Assembly: GCF_004322775.1 (NCBI RefSeq)
Contig: NZ_CP036403.1
Coordinates: 2,356,001 to 2,420,000, forward strand
Length of the DNA stretch: 64,000 nt
Origin: Ornithinimicrobium sufpigmenti
Lineage (GTDB): Bacteria; Actinomycetota; Actinomycetes; Actinomycetales; Dermatophilaceae
Direction of reading: 5' to 3'
Part shown: piece after piece, positions 35,412 to 45,347 of the stretch
Layout: each line of letters starts with the position of its first letter
How positions within the stretch are numbered: position 1 is the first letter of the stretch
Position numbers and translations under genes: made by a program
The notes under the pieces: generated by a model
What the model saw: only the letters and a program-made list of their open reading frames with translations
What the model was told of the DNA's origin: nothing
Database searches by the model: none

Positions 35412-37517
35412 TCAGCCGGTCGCCTCGCGCATCTGCCGCAGCTCCTTCTTCAGCTCGGAGATCTCGTCCCGGAGACGGGCCGCCAGCTCGAAGTGCAGGT
35501 CGGTCGCGGCCTGGTGCATCTGGTCGGACAGCTCGTGGATGAGCGTGGCCAGCTCGGTCGCCGGCATGTCGTCGGTGGCCCGGCGCTCCAGGACCGTGGT
35601 GCCGACGGCGACCGCAGCTCCCCGCCCGCGGCCACGGCCTCGGGACTGCGAGCGTCCGCTGCCCAGGAGGGCCTCGGTGTCGGCGTCCTCGCGCTCCAGC
35701 AGGTCGGTGATGTCCGCGATCCGCTTGCGCAGCGGGGTCGGGTCGATGCCGTGCTCGAGGTTGTGGGCCACCTGCCGCTCGCGGCGACGGTTCGTCTCGT
35801 CGATCGCCTCCTGCATCGAGGGGGTGACCGTGTCGGCATACATGTGCACCTGCCCCGAGACGTTGCGCGCCGCGCGGCCGATGGTCTGGATGAGCGAGCG
35901 GGCGGAACGCAGGAAGCCCTCCTTGTCGGCGTCGAGGATGCTGACCAAGGAGACCTCGGGCAGGTCCAGGCCCTCACGGAGCAGGTTGATCCCGACCAAC
36001 ACGTCGTACTCCCCCAGCCGCAGCTCGCGCAGCAGCTCCACGCGGCGCAGGGTGTCGACCTCGGAGTGCAGGTAGCGCACCCGGACGCCCTTGTCGAGCA
36101 GGTAGTCGGTCAGGTCCTCGGCCATCTTCTTGGTCAGCGTGGTCACCAGCACCCGCTCGTCGCGGGCCGCGCGCTCGCTGATCTCGTGCAGCAGGTCGTC
36201 GATCTGGCCCTTGGTCGGCTTGAGCACGACCTCGGGGTCGACCAGACCGGTGGGCCGGATGATCTGCTCCACCACGCCGTCGGCCTTGGCCATCTCGTAG
36301 TCGCCGGGCGTGGCCGAGAGGTAGACGGTCTGGCCGATCCGCTCCAGGAACTCCTCCCACTTCAGCGGCCGGTTGTCCATCGCACTGGGCAGGCGGAAGC
36401 CGTGCTCGACGAGCGTGCGCTTGCGGGACATGTCACCCTCGTACATGGCGCCGATCTGGGGCACGGTGACGTGCGACTCGTCGATGACGAGGAGGAAGTC
36501 CTCCGGGAAGTAGTCGAGGAGACAGTTGGGGGCCGAGCCCGGCCCGCGGCCGTCGATGTGCCGCGAGTAGTTCTCAATGCCGGAACAGGACCCGACCTGG
36601 CGCATCATCTCGATGTCGTAGGTGGTCCGCATCCGTAGCCGCTGGGCCTCCAGCAGCTTCCCCTGGCGCTCGAAGCTCTCCAGCTGCTCGGCGAGCTCTG
36701 TCTCGATGCCGGCGATCGCCCGCTCCATCCGCTCCGGGCCGGCGACGTAGTGGGAGGCGGGGAAGACGTACATCTCCTGCTCCTCGCGCACCACCTCACC
36801 GGTGAGCGGGTGCAGGGTGTAGAGCCGGTCGACCTCGTCGCCGAAGAACTCGACCCGCACCGCGAGCTCTTCGTACTGCGGGATGATCTCGACGGTGTCG
36901 CCGCGCACCCGGAAGGTGCCGCGGGTGAACGCGGCGTCGTTGCGGGCGTACTGCATGGTGACGAACTGGCGCAGCAGCCCGTCCCGCTCGATCGTGTCGC
37001 CGACCCGGAGACGGACCATGCGGTCGACGTACTCCTGCGGCGTGCCCAGGCCGTAGATGCAGGACACGGAGGCGACCACGACCACATCGCGTCGGGTGAG
37101 CAGGCTGTTGGTCGCCGAGTGCCGCAGCCGCTCCACCTCGTCGTTGACCGAGGAGTCCTTCTCGATGTAGGTGTCGCTCTGCGGGACGTAGGCCTCGGGC
37201 TGGTAGTAGTCGTAGTAGCTCACGAAGTACTCGACCGCGTTGTGCGGGAGCAGCTCGCGGAACTCGTTGGCCAGCTGGGCGGCCAGCGTCTTGTTGGGCG
37301 CCATCACCAGGGTCGGGCGCTGCACCTGCTCGACCAGCCAGGCGGTGGTGGCGGACTTGCCGGTGCCGGTGGCACCGAGCAGGACGACGTCCTGCTCGCC
37401 GGCGTTGATGCGGGTGGCGAGGTCGGCGATCGCCCTCGGCTGGTCGCCGCCCGGGGAGAAGTCGGACTCGACCCGGAAGGGGTGGACCGCGCGCTGCAGA
37501 TCGGTGACGGGTCTCAT
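35412..37517 (-). CDS. uvrB: Excinuclease ABC subunit UvrB
   Basis: Helicase-like core of nucleotide excision repair. The ATG at 37517 gives [14 protein letters not shown] and 701 residues. Walker A is [16 protein letters not shown], the beta-hairpin region is [17 protein letters not shown], the DEAD-like box is [13 protein letters not shown], and motif VI is [10 protein letters not shown]. The C-terminal UVR domain ([28 protein letters not shown]) binds UvrC. The -10 box TAGCGT ends 7 bases before the ATG without a ribosome site. An in-frame extension running into the next gene has no family support. Confidence 0.98.
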   Translation of the reverse strand: MRPVTDLQRAVHPFRVESDFSPGGDQPRAIADLATRINAGEQDVVLLGATGTGKSATTAWLVEQVQRPTLVMAPNKTLAAQLANEFRELLPHNAVEYFVSYYDYYQPEAYVPQSDTYIEKDSSVNDEVERLRHSATNSLLTRRDVVVVASVSCIYGLGTPQEYVDRMVRLRVGDTIERDGLLRQFVTMQYARNDAAFTRGTFRVRGDTVEIIPQYEELAVRVEFFGDEVDRLYTLHPLTGEVVREEQEMYVFPASHYVAGPERMERAIAGIETELAEQLESFERQGKLLEAQRLRMRTTYDIEMMRQVGSCSGIENYSRHIDGRGPGSAPNCLLDYFPEDFLLVIDESHVTVPQIGAMYEGDMSRKRTLVEHGFRLPSAMDNRPLKWEEFLERIGQTVYLSATPGDYEMAKADGVVEQIIRPTGLVDPEVVLKPTKGQIDDLLHEISERAARDERVLVTTLTKKMAEDLTDYLLDKGVRVRYLHSEVDTLRRVELLRELRLGEYDVLVGINLLREGLDLPEVSLVSILDADKEGFLRSARSLIQTIGRAARNVSGQVHMYADTVTPSMQEAIDETNRRRERQVAHNLEHGIDPTPLRKRIADITDLLEREDADTEALLGSGRSQSRGRGRGRGAAVAVGTTVLERRATDDMPATELATLIHELSDQMHQAATDLHFELAARLRDEISELKKELRQMREATG

Positions 37518-37524
37518 AGCACTC

Positions 37525-37530
37525 ACGCTA
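37525..37530 (-). promoter_or_regulatory. -10 box of a probable leaderless uvrB promoter
   Basis: TAGCGT on the minus strand, 7 bases before the uvrB ATG. No LexA box is visible nearby. Confidence 0.5.
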
Positions 37531-37608
37531 ACGCCGAGGACTGACAGACCCTTCCCGCGGCGTCGACCCGGGCCCGCGGGGGCGCCTTCCGCAACGGCGG
37601 CCGCGGAC

Positions 37609-40182
37609 TCAGGCGGGCAGGCGCCGCTGGTCGTGCAGGACGTCGGCCCAGGTGCGGGCCAGCACCGGTGGCAGGGTGTCGTCGTCCAGGGCCCGTTGCA
37701 GGTGCTCCAGCTGGCCAGGGGTCCAGCGGAAGCCGGGAGCAGCGCGACCCACGACGAGCCCGAGCGCCTGACCCCGCCGGGCGACGGGCACCATCGTGCG
37801 CAGGTACTCCGCCACCAGGGGGTCGACCAGCTCGCGTTGCTCCGCGGACCACAGCCCCCGGGCCAGCGCGCCGATCTCCCTGTTGGTCGTCCCCTCGTCA
37901 GCCATCCGCGCCAGTGCCTGGGCCTTCGCCGACGGCTCGGGCCGGGCCGCCGCGACCGCCAGCGCGGCCAGCTGACCTGCGGCCGACGGGTCCCGCTCCT
38001 GCTCCGCGCGCACCAGGTCACCGGTGCTGTGCTCGGTGTCGGCACCGAGCTCGGCGAGCCGGCGGAGCACCTCCCAGCGCTCCTCCTGGGACAGCGGGCC
38101 GTGGCCGGCACCCGCCCTGAGCCAGCCGGCGAGCAGGTCGGCGTCGTGCAGCGCCCCCGCGCCGACCGAGACCGCGGTCTGCACCACAGCGGTCGCGACC
38201 TGCGATGCACCCAGGAGGCGGAGCGCTACCCGGCCCAGCCGTTCCAGCAGCTCCCCCACCTCGCCCGCGGGGACGACCTGCCGCACGACCGCGGCAGACC
38301 GGCTCAGCACGTGGGCCACGACGAAGTCGGTCTCTTCCCCCGGCAGGTGCTGCTCGACCGCCTTCACCAGCAGCGCCGGTGCGGTCTCGCCCCGGGTCGC
38401 CAGCTCCAGCAGCGTCGCCCACAGCATCACTCGCGGGTGCCCGTCCGGCACCCGCCCGAGCACCTGCAGAGCCCGGTCCAGGGTGACCTCGTCGAGGGCG
38501 ACCCGGGCGAAGGTCTCGCCGGTGCTGTTGGGCACGACCAGGTCTGCGGGCGCCAGCAGCACGGTGGGATCCTCGGGCGTGAGGCCCACGACCTGCTCCC
38601 ACGCCTGTTCCACCCGGTCAGCCACGTCGTCGTCCCTGCTCACGGCATACCCACTCACCCGCACGCGATGCGGACGCCGCGCCCGGGCTGCGGAACCGGA
38701 GCGCTCGTCGACGCCCGGGACCAGCCGCAGCGTCAGCCCCTGCCGCCCCTCCGCGGCGGCGTCACTGTCCTCCAGGGCCCCGGCCGTGACCGCCCCAGGC
38801 TCCCGTGCTGGTCGCTCGAGCTCGAGCACGTCGGTGCCCGGCACCCGGAGCCAGGCCTCCACCCACCCGGTGACGTCCTTGTCGGTGACCGACTGCAGCG
38901 AGCCCACGAAGTCGTCCAGGGAGGCCGTGCCGAACCGGGCGCCGGTCAGGTGCCGGTTCACCCCGGCGAAGAAGGTGTCCTCCCCCAGCCAGAAGGCCAG
39001 CTGGCGCAGGGTCGAGTTGCCCTTGGCGTAGGAGATGGGGTCGAAGTTGTTGAAGGCGGAGTCGACGTCCGGCACGTCCTCGGGCCGGGGCGCGACCGGG
39101 TGCGTGGACGGCCGGGCGTCCGCGGCGTACCCGCCCGCCTTGCGGCCCAGGTCGAACTCCGCCAGGGCCCCCGGCGCGGCGCCGGTGGCGCCGGCGACCA
39201 GAAAGCCCAGGTAGTCGGCGAACGACTCGTTCAGCCAGGTGTCCTCCCACCAGCGGAAGGTCACCAGGTCGCCGAACCACATGTGCGCCATCTCGTGCGC
39301 GATCGTCATCGCCCGCTGGCGGGCCAGCACCGCCGGCGTGGTGCCCTGCGGCAGCAGCTCGTCGCGGTAGCTGACGCAGCCCGGGTTCTCCATCGCGCCC
39401 CAGTTGTGGCCCGGGACGAAGATCTGGTCGTAGGAGTCGAAGGCGTAGGGCTCCTCGAAGCGTTCCGCGTACCAGTCGTAGGCGGTGACGGTCTGCTCGC
39501 GCAGCATCGGCAGGTCCCGGTCCAGGTCGGCGGCCAGCGATGCGCGGGCGTGCCAGCCGAACGGCCGGCCGTCGTGCTCCCAGGTACGGCTCGCCCAGGG
39601 GCCGGCACAGACCGTGACGAGGTAGGTGGACAGCGGCGGTGTGGTGGCGAAGGTCCACCGGGTGGGGTCGTGGCCCGCCACCTCCCTCGCGTCCGGCGCC
39701 TGCTCCGGTATGCCGTTCGACAGCACCGTGGCACCGGGGCGGGCAGTGACCGAGACCGTGAACGGCGCCTTCAGGTCCGGCTGGTCGAAGCAGGCGAAGA
39801 CGCGGCGGTTGACGTCCATCCCGCCGTAGCAGCCCAGGTAGACGGCACCGTCGGCGGGGTCGACGAAACGGTGCATCCCGTCACCGTCGGTGACGTAGGG
39901 CATCCGCGCGGTGATGACCGCGATGTTCTGCTCCGCCAGGTCGGACAGGTGCACCTGGTCGTCGCGGTAGCAGCCGGGGGCGAGCGGGCGGCCGTTGAGC
40001 TGCACCCTGACCTCGACGGACCGCTGCAGGTTCAGGAAGGTGGACGCGCCGGGCGGGGCGGCGAAGCTCACCGTGGTGGTGGCGACGAAGTGCTCGTCGC
40101 CGGTCAGGTCGAGGTGGACCTGGTATGCGGCGTCGGAGACGACCTGGGAGCGGGCTCGGGCGTCGGTCAGGGTGAGGGACAC
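37609..40182 (-). CDS. pepN: Aminopeptidase N (M1 family)
   Basis: Zinc aminopeptidase, 857 residues from the GTG at 40182. The exopeptidase motif is GAMENPG. The zinc site is [11 protein letters not shown] with the third ligand Glu in [11 protein letters not shown], 19 residues after the second His. A long helical C-terminal domain (ERAP1-like) follows. An upstream ATG is rejected because it precedes the -10 box TAGGGT, which ends 7 bases before this GTG. It sits between rpsA and uvrB, where coaE stands in mycobacteria. Cytosolic: no signal peptide. Confidence 0.96.
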   Translation of the reverse strand: MSLTLTDARARSQVVSDAAYQVHLDLTGDEHFVATTTVSFAAPPGASTFLNLQRSVEVRVQLNGRPLAPGCYRDDQVHLSDLAEQNIAVITARMPYVTDGDGMHRFVDPADGAVYLGCYGGMDVNRRVFACFDQPDLKAPFTVSVTARPGATVLSNGIPEQAPDAREVAGHDPTRWTFATTPPLSTYLVTVCAGPWASRTWEHDGRPFGWHARASLAADLDRDLPMLREQTVTAYDWYAERFEEPYAFDSYDQIFVPGHNWGAMENPGCVSYRDELLPQGTTPAVLARQRAMTIAHEMAHMWFGDLVTFRWWEDTWLNESFADYLGFLVAGATGAAPGALAEFDLGRKAGGYAADARPSTHPVAPRPEDVPDVDSAFNNFDPISYAKGNSTLRQLAFWLGEDTFFAGVNRHLTGARFGTASLDDFVGSLQSVTDKDVTGWVEAWLRVPGTDVLELERPAREPGAVTAGALEDSDAAAEGRQGLTLRLVPGVDERSGSAARARRPHRVRVSGYAVSRDDDVADRVEQAWEQVVGLTPEDPTVLLAPADLVVPNSTGETFARVALDEVTLDRALQVLGRVPDGHPRVMLWATLLELATRGETAPALLVKAVEQHLPGEETDFVVAHVLSRSAAVVRQVVPAGEVGELLERLGRVALRLLGASQVATAVVQTAVSVGAGALHDADLLAGWLRAGAGHGPLSQEERWEVLRRLAELGADTEHSTGDLVRAEQERDPSAAGQLAALAVAAARPEPSAKAQALARMADEGTTNREIGALARGLWSAEQRELVDPLVAEYLRTMVPVARRGQALGLVVGRAAPGFRWTPGQLEHLQRALDDDTLPPVLARTWADVLHDQRRLPA

Positions 40183-40189
40183 CCTGCAG

Positions 40190-40195
40190 ACCCTA
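40190..40195 (-). promoter_or_regulatory. -10 box of a probable leaderless pepN promoter
   Basis: TAGGGT on the minus strand, 7 bases before the pepN GTG. It lies just past the rpsA terminator hairpin, as expected for an independent unit. Confidence 0.5.
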
Positions 40196-40219
40196 TCGAC
40201 CCACATCTTCGGGAGACGG

Positions 40220-40256
40220 CGAAGGCCCGCCCACCCTGAGGGTGGACGGGCCTTCG
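40220..40256 (-). terminator. Hairpin terminator downstream of rpsA
   Basis: Arms CGAAGGCCCG and CGGGCCTTCG pair perfectly, then an A/C mismatch, then CCACCC/GGGTGG around a TGA loop. There is no long T-tract, common for high-GC actinobacteria. It separates rpsA from pepN. Confidence 0.8.
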
Positions 40257-40284
40257 GCGTCAGGCGTACCGACGATCGACGCGA

Positions 40285-41739
40285 TCAGCCGCCGGTCAGC
40301 TTCTCCCGCAGCGCGGCGAGGGCCTCGTCGGAGGCCAGCGTGCCGCCGGCGTCCTCCGGGGTCTCGCTGGAGTAGGTCGACGCCGTGGGCGCGACCTCGA
40401 CACCGTCGGTGGAGTCGGCCTCGGCGGCCGCCTCGACCTGGGCCTTGTGGGCCTCCCAGCGGGCGTGGGCGTCGGCGTACTCCTTCTCCCACTTCTCGCG
40501 CTGGGCCTCGAAGCCCTCGAGCCACTCGTTGGTCTCCGGGTCGAAGCCCTCGGGGTACTTGTAGTTCCCCTCCTCGTCGTACTCGGCAGCCATGCCGTAG
40601 AGGGTCGGGTCGAACTCCTGGGCCACGGCGTCGTTGGCCTGCTTGAGCGACAGCGAGATGCGGCGGCGCTCCAGGTCGATGTCGATGACCTTGACGAAGA
40701 CCTCGCCACCGACAGTGACGATCTGCTCCGGCAGCTCCACGTGGCGCTCGGCCAGCTCGGAGATGTGGACCAGGCCCTCGATGCCGTCCTCGACGCGCAC
40801 GAACGCACCGAAGGGCACCAGCTTGGTGACCTTGCCCGGCACGACCTGGCCGATGGCGTGGGTGCGGGCGAAGGTCTGCCACGGGTCCTCGAGCGTCGCC
40901 TTCAGCGACAGCGAGACACGCTCGCGGTCCATGTCGACGTCGAGCACCTCGACGGTGACCTCGTCACCGACCTCGACGACCTCACCCGGGTGGTCGATGT
41001 GCTTCCAGGACAGCTCGGAGACGTGCACGAGGCCGTCCACGCCGCCACCGAGGTCGACGAAGGCACCGAAGTTGACGATGCTGGAGACGACGCCGGACCG
41101 GACCTGGCCCTTCTGCAGCTCCTTGAGGAAGGTGGTGCGGACCTCGGACTGGGTCTGCTCCAGCCAGGCGCGGCGGGACAGGACCACGTTGTTGCGGTTC
41201 TTGTCCAGCTCGATGATCTTGGCCTCGATCTCGCGGCCCACGTAGGGCTGCAGGTCGCGGACGCGACGCATCTCGACCAGGGAGGCGGGCAGGAAGCCGC
41301 GCAGGCCGATGTCCAGGATGAGGCCGCCCTTGACGACCTCGATGACGGTGCCGGTGACGACGCCGTCCTCTTCCTTGATCTGCTCGATGGAACCCCAGGC
41401 GCGCTCGTACTGGGCGCGCTTCTTCGACAGGATCAGCCGGCCCTCCTTGTCCTCCTTCTGGAGGACCAGGGCCTCGACCTCGTCGCCGACGCTGACGACC
41501 TCGGAGGGGTCGACGTCGTGCTTGATGGCCAGCTCGCGCGAGGGGATGACACCCTCGGTCTTGTAGCCGATGTCGAGCAGGACCTCGTCCCGGTCGACCT
41601 TGACGATGACCCCCTCGACGATGTCTCCGTCGTTGAAGTTCTTGATCGTGGCGTCGATCGCCGCGAGCAGTTCCTCCTCAGATCCGATGTCGTTGACAGC
41701 GATCTGGGAGATGGGCCTTTCGGCCGTGGTTGCAGTCAT
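40285..41739 (-). CDS. rpsA: 30S ribosomal protein S1
   Basis: Binds mRNA on the small ribosomal subunit. The ATG at 41739 with GGAG upstream gives 484 residues, the usual actinobacterial length. Four S1 (OB-fold) repeats are seen: GDIVEGVIVKVDRDEVLLDIG, EDGVVTGTVIEVVKGG, GQVRSGVVSSIVNFGAFVDLG and GQVVPGKVTKLVPFGAFVRV. An acidic C-terminal tail follows. It is the strongest classical promoter seen here and ends at a clear hairpin, so it is probably monocistronic. Confidence 0.97.
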   Translation of the reverse strand: MTATTAERPISQIAVNDIGSEEELLAAIDATIKNFNDGDIVEGVIVKVDRDEVLLDIGYKTEGVIPSRELAIKHDVDPSEVVSVGDEVEALVLQKEDKEGRLILSKKRAQYERAWGSIEQIKEEDGVVTGTVIEVVKGGLILDIGLRGFLPASLVEMRRVRDLQPYVGREIEAKIIELDKNRNNVVLSRRAWLEQTQSEVRTTFLKELQKGQVRSGVVSSIVNFGAFVDLGGGVDGLVHVSELSWKHIDHPGEVVEVGDEVTVEVLDVDMDRERVSLSLKATLEDPWQTFARTHAIGQVVPGKVTKLVPFGAFVRVEDGIEGLVHISELAERHVELPEQIVTVGGEVFVKVIDIDLERRRISLSLKQANDAVAQEFDPTLYGMAAEYDEEGNYKYPEGFDPETNEWLEGFEAQREKWEKEYADAHARWEAHKAQVEAAAEADSTDGVEVAPTASTYSSETPEDAGGTLASDEALAALREKLTGG

Positions 41740-41859
41740 GTAGTAGGGGCTCCGATTGTGGACACGGTGGATGGACGATGTGGATGATGCTGGTGCGAGG
41801 CGCGCCGCGCCGACGGCCCCGGAACGGGGCAGCAGGCAGCGCACGAAACGCGCCCTGAC

Positions 41860-41889
41860 AGACTAACGGGCGGCCGCCACCGAGGTCAA
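41860..41889 (-). promoter_or_regulatory. rpsA promoter (-35 TTGACC, -10 TAGTCT)
   Basis: On the minus strand TTGACC (41889-41884) and TAGTCT (41865-41860) are 18 bases apart. Transcription would begin near 41853, leaving a leader of about 113 bases before the rpsA ATG, long enough for folding-based or S1-mediated control. Confidence 0.7.
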
Positions 41890-41953
41890 AGCGGGTGCGC
41901 AGGGGATGACCGGGCCAGACGGACCGAGACGACGCGCCGCCCGGACGGGACGC

Positions 41954-41998
41954 GGACCAGGTCCGGGTCCAGGACCAGGACCAGGACCGCGGCCAGGA
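41954..41998. repeat. Degenerate GGACCA hexamer tract
   Basis: A run of GGACCA-like hexamers just upstream of the methyltransferase gene. In the plus frame it would encode a Gly-Pro string, which I treat as non-coding. Confidence 0.6.
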
Positions 41999-42022
41999 CA
42001 GGACGGGGCCCAGACTAGGACC

Positions 42023-42874
42023 GTGAGCTCTCCCACCACTCCCCCGACCCCTGACCGCGTGACCCGCCGCCCCGTGGACCACGAGGAGACGGTGCGTGCC
42101 GACCGCGCCTGGTGGGACGCCGAGGCCGAGGACTACTACGCCCAGCACGGCGGCTTCCTCGGTGACGCCGAGCTGGTGTGGGGGCCGGAGGGCTGGACCG
42201 AGGCCGACCTCGGCCTGCTCGGACCGCTCGCCGGGGCCGACGTGCTCGAGGTGGGCGCCGGGGCCGCCCAGGGCGGGCGCTGGTGCGCGCGACAGGGCGC
42301 GCGGGTCCTGGCCACCGACCTGTCCGCCGGCATGCTGCGGGTGGCGCGTCGGGTCGACGCCCGCGACCAGGCCGCGGGCACAGCGTCCGGCACCGCCCCG
42401 GCCGGCCCCACCGCATACCTGCAGTGCGACGGCGCACGCCTGCCGCTGGCGGACTCCTCGTTCGACATCGTGATGACCGCCCACGGCGTGCTGGCCTTCG
42501 TCCCTGACGCCGAGCAGGCGCTGCGGGAGTGGGCCCGGGTCCTACGTCCGGGCGGGCGGTGCGTCTTCTCCCTGCCCCACCCGTTCCGCTGGGCGCTGCC
42601 GGACGTGCCCGGACCCGAGGGGCTGGTCGTGCGGCACTCCTACTTCGACCGACGGGCCTACGTCGAGGAGACCGACGAGGGGCGTGCGACGTATGCCGAG
42701 TACCACCGCACCATCGGCGACCTGATCCGCGCGGTGGTCGCCTCGGGCCTGGTCCTGGAGGACCTGGTCGAGCCACCGTGGCCGGCCGGACGCGACCACG
42801 TCTGGGGTGGCTGGAGCCGCACGCGCGGCGAGCTGGTGCCGGGGACGGCGATCGTGGTCGCCCGACGGCCCTGA
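42023..42874 (+). CDS. Class I SAM-dependent methyltransferase
   Basis: A 283-residue methyltransferase of the Methyltransf_11 type. Motif I is DVLEVGAGAAQGGRW, then the acidic strand end ATDLSAGMLRVARR, motif II region SFDIVMTAHGVLAFV and motif III LRPGGRCVFSLPHPF. The C-terminal part resembles uncharacterised actinobacterial members. The GTG at 42023 follows CAGACT by 6 bases. An upstream ATG at 41906 would add a 39-residue Gly-Pro-Arg stretch encoded by hexamer repeats and is unlikely. Substrate unknown; it stands alone. Confidence 0.88.
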   Translation: MSSPTTPPTPDRVTRRPVDHEETVRADRAWWDAEAEDYYAQHGGFLGDAELVWGPEGWTEADLGLLGPLAGADVLEVGAGAAQGGRWCARQGARVLATDLSAGMLRVARRVDARDQAAGTASGTAPAGPTAYLQCDGARLPLADSSFDIVMTAHGVLAFVPDAEQALREWARVLRPGGRCVFSLPHPFRWALPDVPGPEGLVVRHSYFDRRAYVEETDEGRATYAEYHRTIGDLIRAVVASGLVLEDLVEPPWPAGRDHVWGGWSRTRGELVPGTAIVVARRP

Positions 42875-42935
42875 CCCGCCGTCTCGCCCCCGCGCCGAAA
42901 CATCACGATCCGGACACACTCCGGCGACATGCTGT

Positions 42936-42962
42936 TTGACTCGCCGCACGTTCCCCTATGCT
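42936..42962 (+). promoter_or_regulatory. Candidate liv operon promoter (-35 TTGACT, -10 TATGCT)
   Basis: TTGACT (42936-42941) and TATGCT (42957-42962) are separated by 15 bases, slightly short. They would start a transcript with a leader of about 55 bases before the livH GTG. Confidence 0.45.
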
Positions 42963-43024
42963 CACCCCAGCCATGCGCCAGTTCGGGGCATGGAGTCCGA
43001 CCCGTGAACCAGGCTGGAGGAGCA

Positions 43025-44356
43025 GTGCCGCCCACCACCCCCTACCGGGAGCGTCCTCGCGCCCGGAGACCCCTGCATGCCTTGGGGCTCCTGTTGATGA
43101 CGCTGTTCGTCTTCAACATCCTCTCCCCGTCCCCCGCGCTGGCCCAGACGCCGGACGACCCCTCGCAGGTCAACCTCGAGGAGCACGACCAGAGCATCAC
43201 GGTGAACCTCCGCAACGACAACGAACCGGTGGAGGGGGCCCGAGTGGTCGTCTCCGGCGGTGGGTACGAGGCGGAGGCCACGACGAACGACCGCGGCCAG
43301 GCCCGGATCGGCGTGCCGACCACCGACCCCTACGAGGTCCTGGTCGACGAGGAGACGCTGCCCGAGGGCATCGCGGTCACCGGGGAGAACCCGCTGACCG
43401 TCAACTACGGCTCCCAGTTCTTCCAGCCGGGCAACTTCTTCCTCGGCGAGGGCGAGCGGGAGACGGCGAGCTTCGCCTCCCAGTTCACCGAACGGCTGAT
43501 GAACGGGGTCAACTTCGGCCTCATGCTGGCGCTGGCCTCCATCGGACTGTCGTTGATCTTCGGCACCACCGGGCTCACCAACTTCGCCCACGCGGAGATG
43601 GTCACCTTCGGCGCGGTGATGGCCTACTTCGTCGGCGTGACGATCGCGCTCCCCATCTGGGTGGCCATCCCGCTGGCGGTGCTGCTCAGCGGGGCGCTGG
43701 GGTGGGCCGTCGACGCCTCCATCTGGCGACCCCTCCGCCGTCGCGGCATCGGGTTGGTCCAGCTGATGATCCTCACCATCGGCCTGTCCCTGGCCGGTCG
43801 CTATGTCTTCCAGATGTTCATCGGCGGCGGGACCCTCCAGCTTCCTGGCGCCGGCGGCATCCGGCACCAGATCATCGGGCCGATCCGGTTGAGCACCATC
43901 GACATGGTGAGCATGGGGATCAGCCTGACCGTGCTGATCCTGGTCGCGCTGTGGTTGCTGCGCACCCGCACCGGCAAGGCCACCCGGGCCGTCGCGGACA
44001 ACCGGTCCCTGGCCTCCGCCAGCGGCATCGACGTCGAGGCCGTCACCCGGCTGGTGTGGGTCGCCGGCGGCGCGCTCGCGGGCCTGTCCGGCATCCTGTG
44101 GGCCTACTTCCGCCCCGGGATCAAGTGGGACATGGGTGTGCAGATCCTGCTGCTGATCTTCGCCGCCGTCGTCCTGGGCGGGCTGGGCACGGCCTTCGGC
44201 GCCCTCATCGGCGCCCTGGCGATCGGCATCCTCGTCGAGGTCTCCACCCTGTGGATCCCCTCGGACATCAAGTACGTCGGTGCGCTGGGCGTGCTGATCC
44301 TCATCCTCCTCGTCCGGCCGCAGGGACTCCTGGGTCGACGAGCACGCATCGGATAA
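43025..44356 (+). CDS. livH: Branched-chain amino-acid ABC transporter permease LivH with extra N-terminal domain
   Basis: Membrane subunit of a LIV-type importer. The GTG at 43025 follows GGAGGA at ideal spacing and gives 443 residues, about 150 more than a normal LivH. The extra N-terminus is a signal peptide (about residues 18-40, ending ALAQT) and an Ig-like, carboxypeptidase-regulatory-type domain at about 45-125 (ITVNLRNDNEPVEGARVVV...TTNDRGQARIGVP). The permease core follows from about 150: LALASIGLSLIFGTTGLTNFAHAEMVTFGA and RATRAVADNRSLASASGI-like loop. It is first in the livH-livM-livG-livF operon. Confidence 0.9.
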   Translation: MPPTTPYRERPRARRPLHALGLLLMTLFVFNILSPSPALAQTPDDPSQVNLEEHDQSITVNLRNDNEPVEGARVVVSGGGYEAEATTNDRGQARIGVPTTDPYEVLVDEETLPEGIAVTGENPLTVNYGSQFFQPGNFFLGEGERETASFASQFTERLMNGVNFGLMLALASIGLSLIFGTTGLTNFAHAEMVTFGAVMAYFVGVTIALPIWVAIPLAVLLSGALGWAVDASIWRPLRRRGIGLVQLMILTIGLSLAGRYVFQMFIGGGTLQLPGAGGIRHQIIGPIRLSTIDMVSMGISLTVLILVALWLLRTRTGKATRAVADNRSLASASGIDVEAVTRLVWVAGGALAGLSGILWAYFRPGIKWDMGVQILLLIFAAVVLGGLGTAFGALIGALAIGILVEVSTLWIPSDIKYVGALGVLILILLVRPQGLLGRRARIG

Positions 44357-44369
44357 CGGAGGGATTGCG

Positions 44370-45347
44370 ATGGACTGGGGCCAGATCCTCAACAACACCG
44401 CGAGCTTCATCCTGTCGCCGGAGACCATCGGCTTCATGCTCGCCGCCATCGGCCTGTCGATCCACTTCGGCTACGCCGGCCTGCTCAACTTCGGCATGGC
44501 CGGGTTCATGGCGATCGGCGCCTACTCGTACGCCATCTCCATCCTCAGCTTCGGCCTGCCCTGGTATGTGGCCATGATGGTGAGCATCGTCGGGGCGGTC
44601 GTCTTCGCCGTCCTCCTGGGCATCCCCACGCTGCGGCTGCGCGGCGACTACCTGGCGATCGTCACGATCGCCGCGGCCGAGATCGTCCGCCTGCTCTTCC
44701 AGTCGCAGATCTTCGACGAGTGGACCAACTCCGCCGACGGCCTGGGCGGCTACCACGCGGGGTTCCGGGCGGCGAACCCCCTGCCCGCCGGCAGCTACGG
44801 GATCGGCCCGTGGACCTACACCGAGACCGGCTGGTGGGTGCGCATCTTCGGGCTCCTCCTGGTGGTGCTGGCCGTGCTGGTGACCTGGATGCTCATGCGC
44901 AGCCCGTGGGGCCGGGTCCTGAAGGGGATCCGCGAGGACGAGGACGCCGTGCGCTCCCTGGGTAAGAACGTCTTCCTCTACAAGATGCAGGCGTTGATCA
45001 TCGGCGGCGTGTTCGGCGCCCTGGGCGGCGTGGTGATCGCCCTCCCCGCGGCGGTGATCCCGCAGTACTACCTGCCCAGCCTCACCTTCTTCGTGTGGAC
45101 AGCCCTGCTGCTCGGCGGTGCGGCGACGATCTTCGGCCCCGTCCTGGGCGCCGTCCTGTACTGGGCCCTGATGGCCTTCCTGGCGGGAGTGCTGCCCCAG
45201 ATGGCGACGGAGGGATGGCTGCCACTGACCCCCACCAACGCCGGCAACCTGCGCTTCATCGTCGTCGGTGTGGCGCTGATGCTGCTCGTCGCCTTCCGAC
45301 CACAAGGCATCCTGGGCAAGAAGAAGGAGATGACCTTTGTCAAGTAA
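44370..45347 (+). CDS. livM: Branched-chain amino-acid ABC transporter permease LivM
   Basis: Second membrane subunit, 325 residues and about eight helices. Family stretches include SIHFGYAGLLNFGMAGFMAIGAY, LRLRGDYLAIVTIAAAEIVRL and the cytoplasmic coupling loop GRVLKGIREDEDAVRSLGKN. GGAGG lies 9 bases before the ATG, 13 bases after livH. Its last codons contain the ribosome site of livG, whose TTG start lies inside livM. Confidence 0.95.
   Translation: MDWGQILNNTASFILSPETIGFMLAAIGLSIHFGYAGLLNFGMAGFMAIGAYSYAISILSFGLPWYVAMMVSIVGAVVFAVLLGIPTLRLRGDYLAIVTIAAAEIVRLLFQSQIFDEWTNSADGLGGYHAGFRAANPLPAGSYGIGPWTYTETGWWVRIFGLLLVVLAVLVTWMLMRSPWGRVLKGIREDEDAVRSLGKNVFLYKMQALIIGGVFGALGGVVIALPAAVIPQYYLPSLTFFVWTALLLGGAATIFGPVLGAVLYWALMAFLAGVLPQMATEGWLPLTPTNAGNLRFIVVGVALMLLVAFRPQGILGKKKEMTFVK

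Noticed and set aside
37518..38210. In-frame N-terminal extension of uvrB into pepN, suggesting a fusion
   Set aside because: The extension has no family similarity and overlaps the real pepN; the ATG at 37517 with its -10 box gives the normal UvrB length.
41906..42022. Longer methyltransferase starting at ATG 41906
   Set aside because: The added 39 residues are a Gly-Pro-Arg string coded by hexamer repeats; the GTG at 42023 follows a -10-like box.
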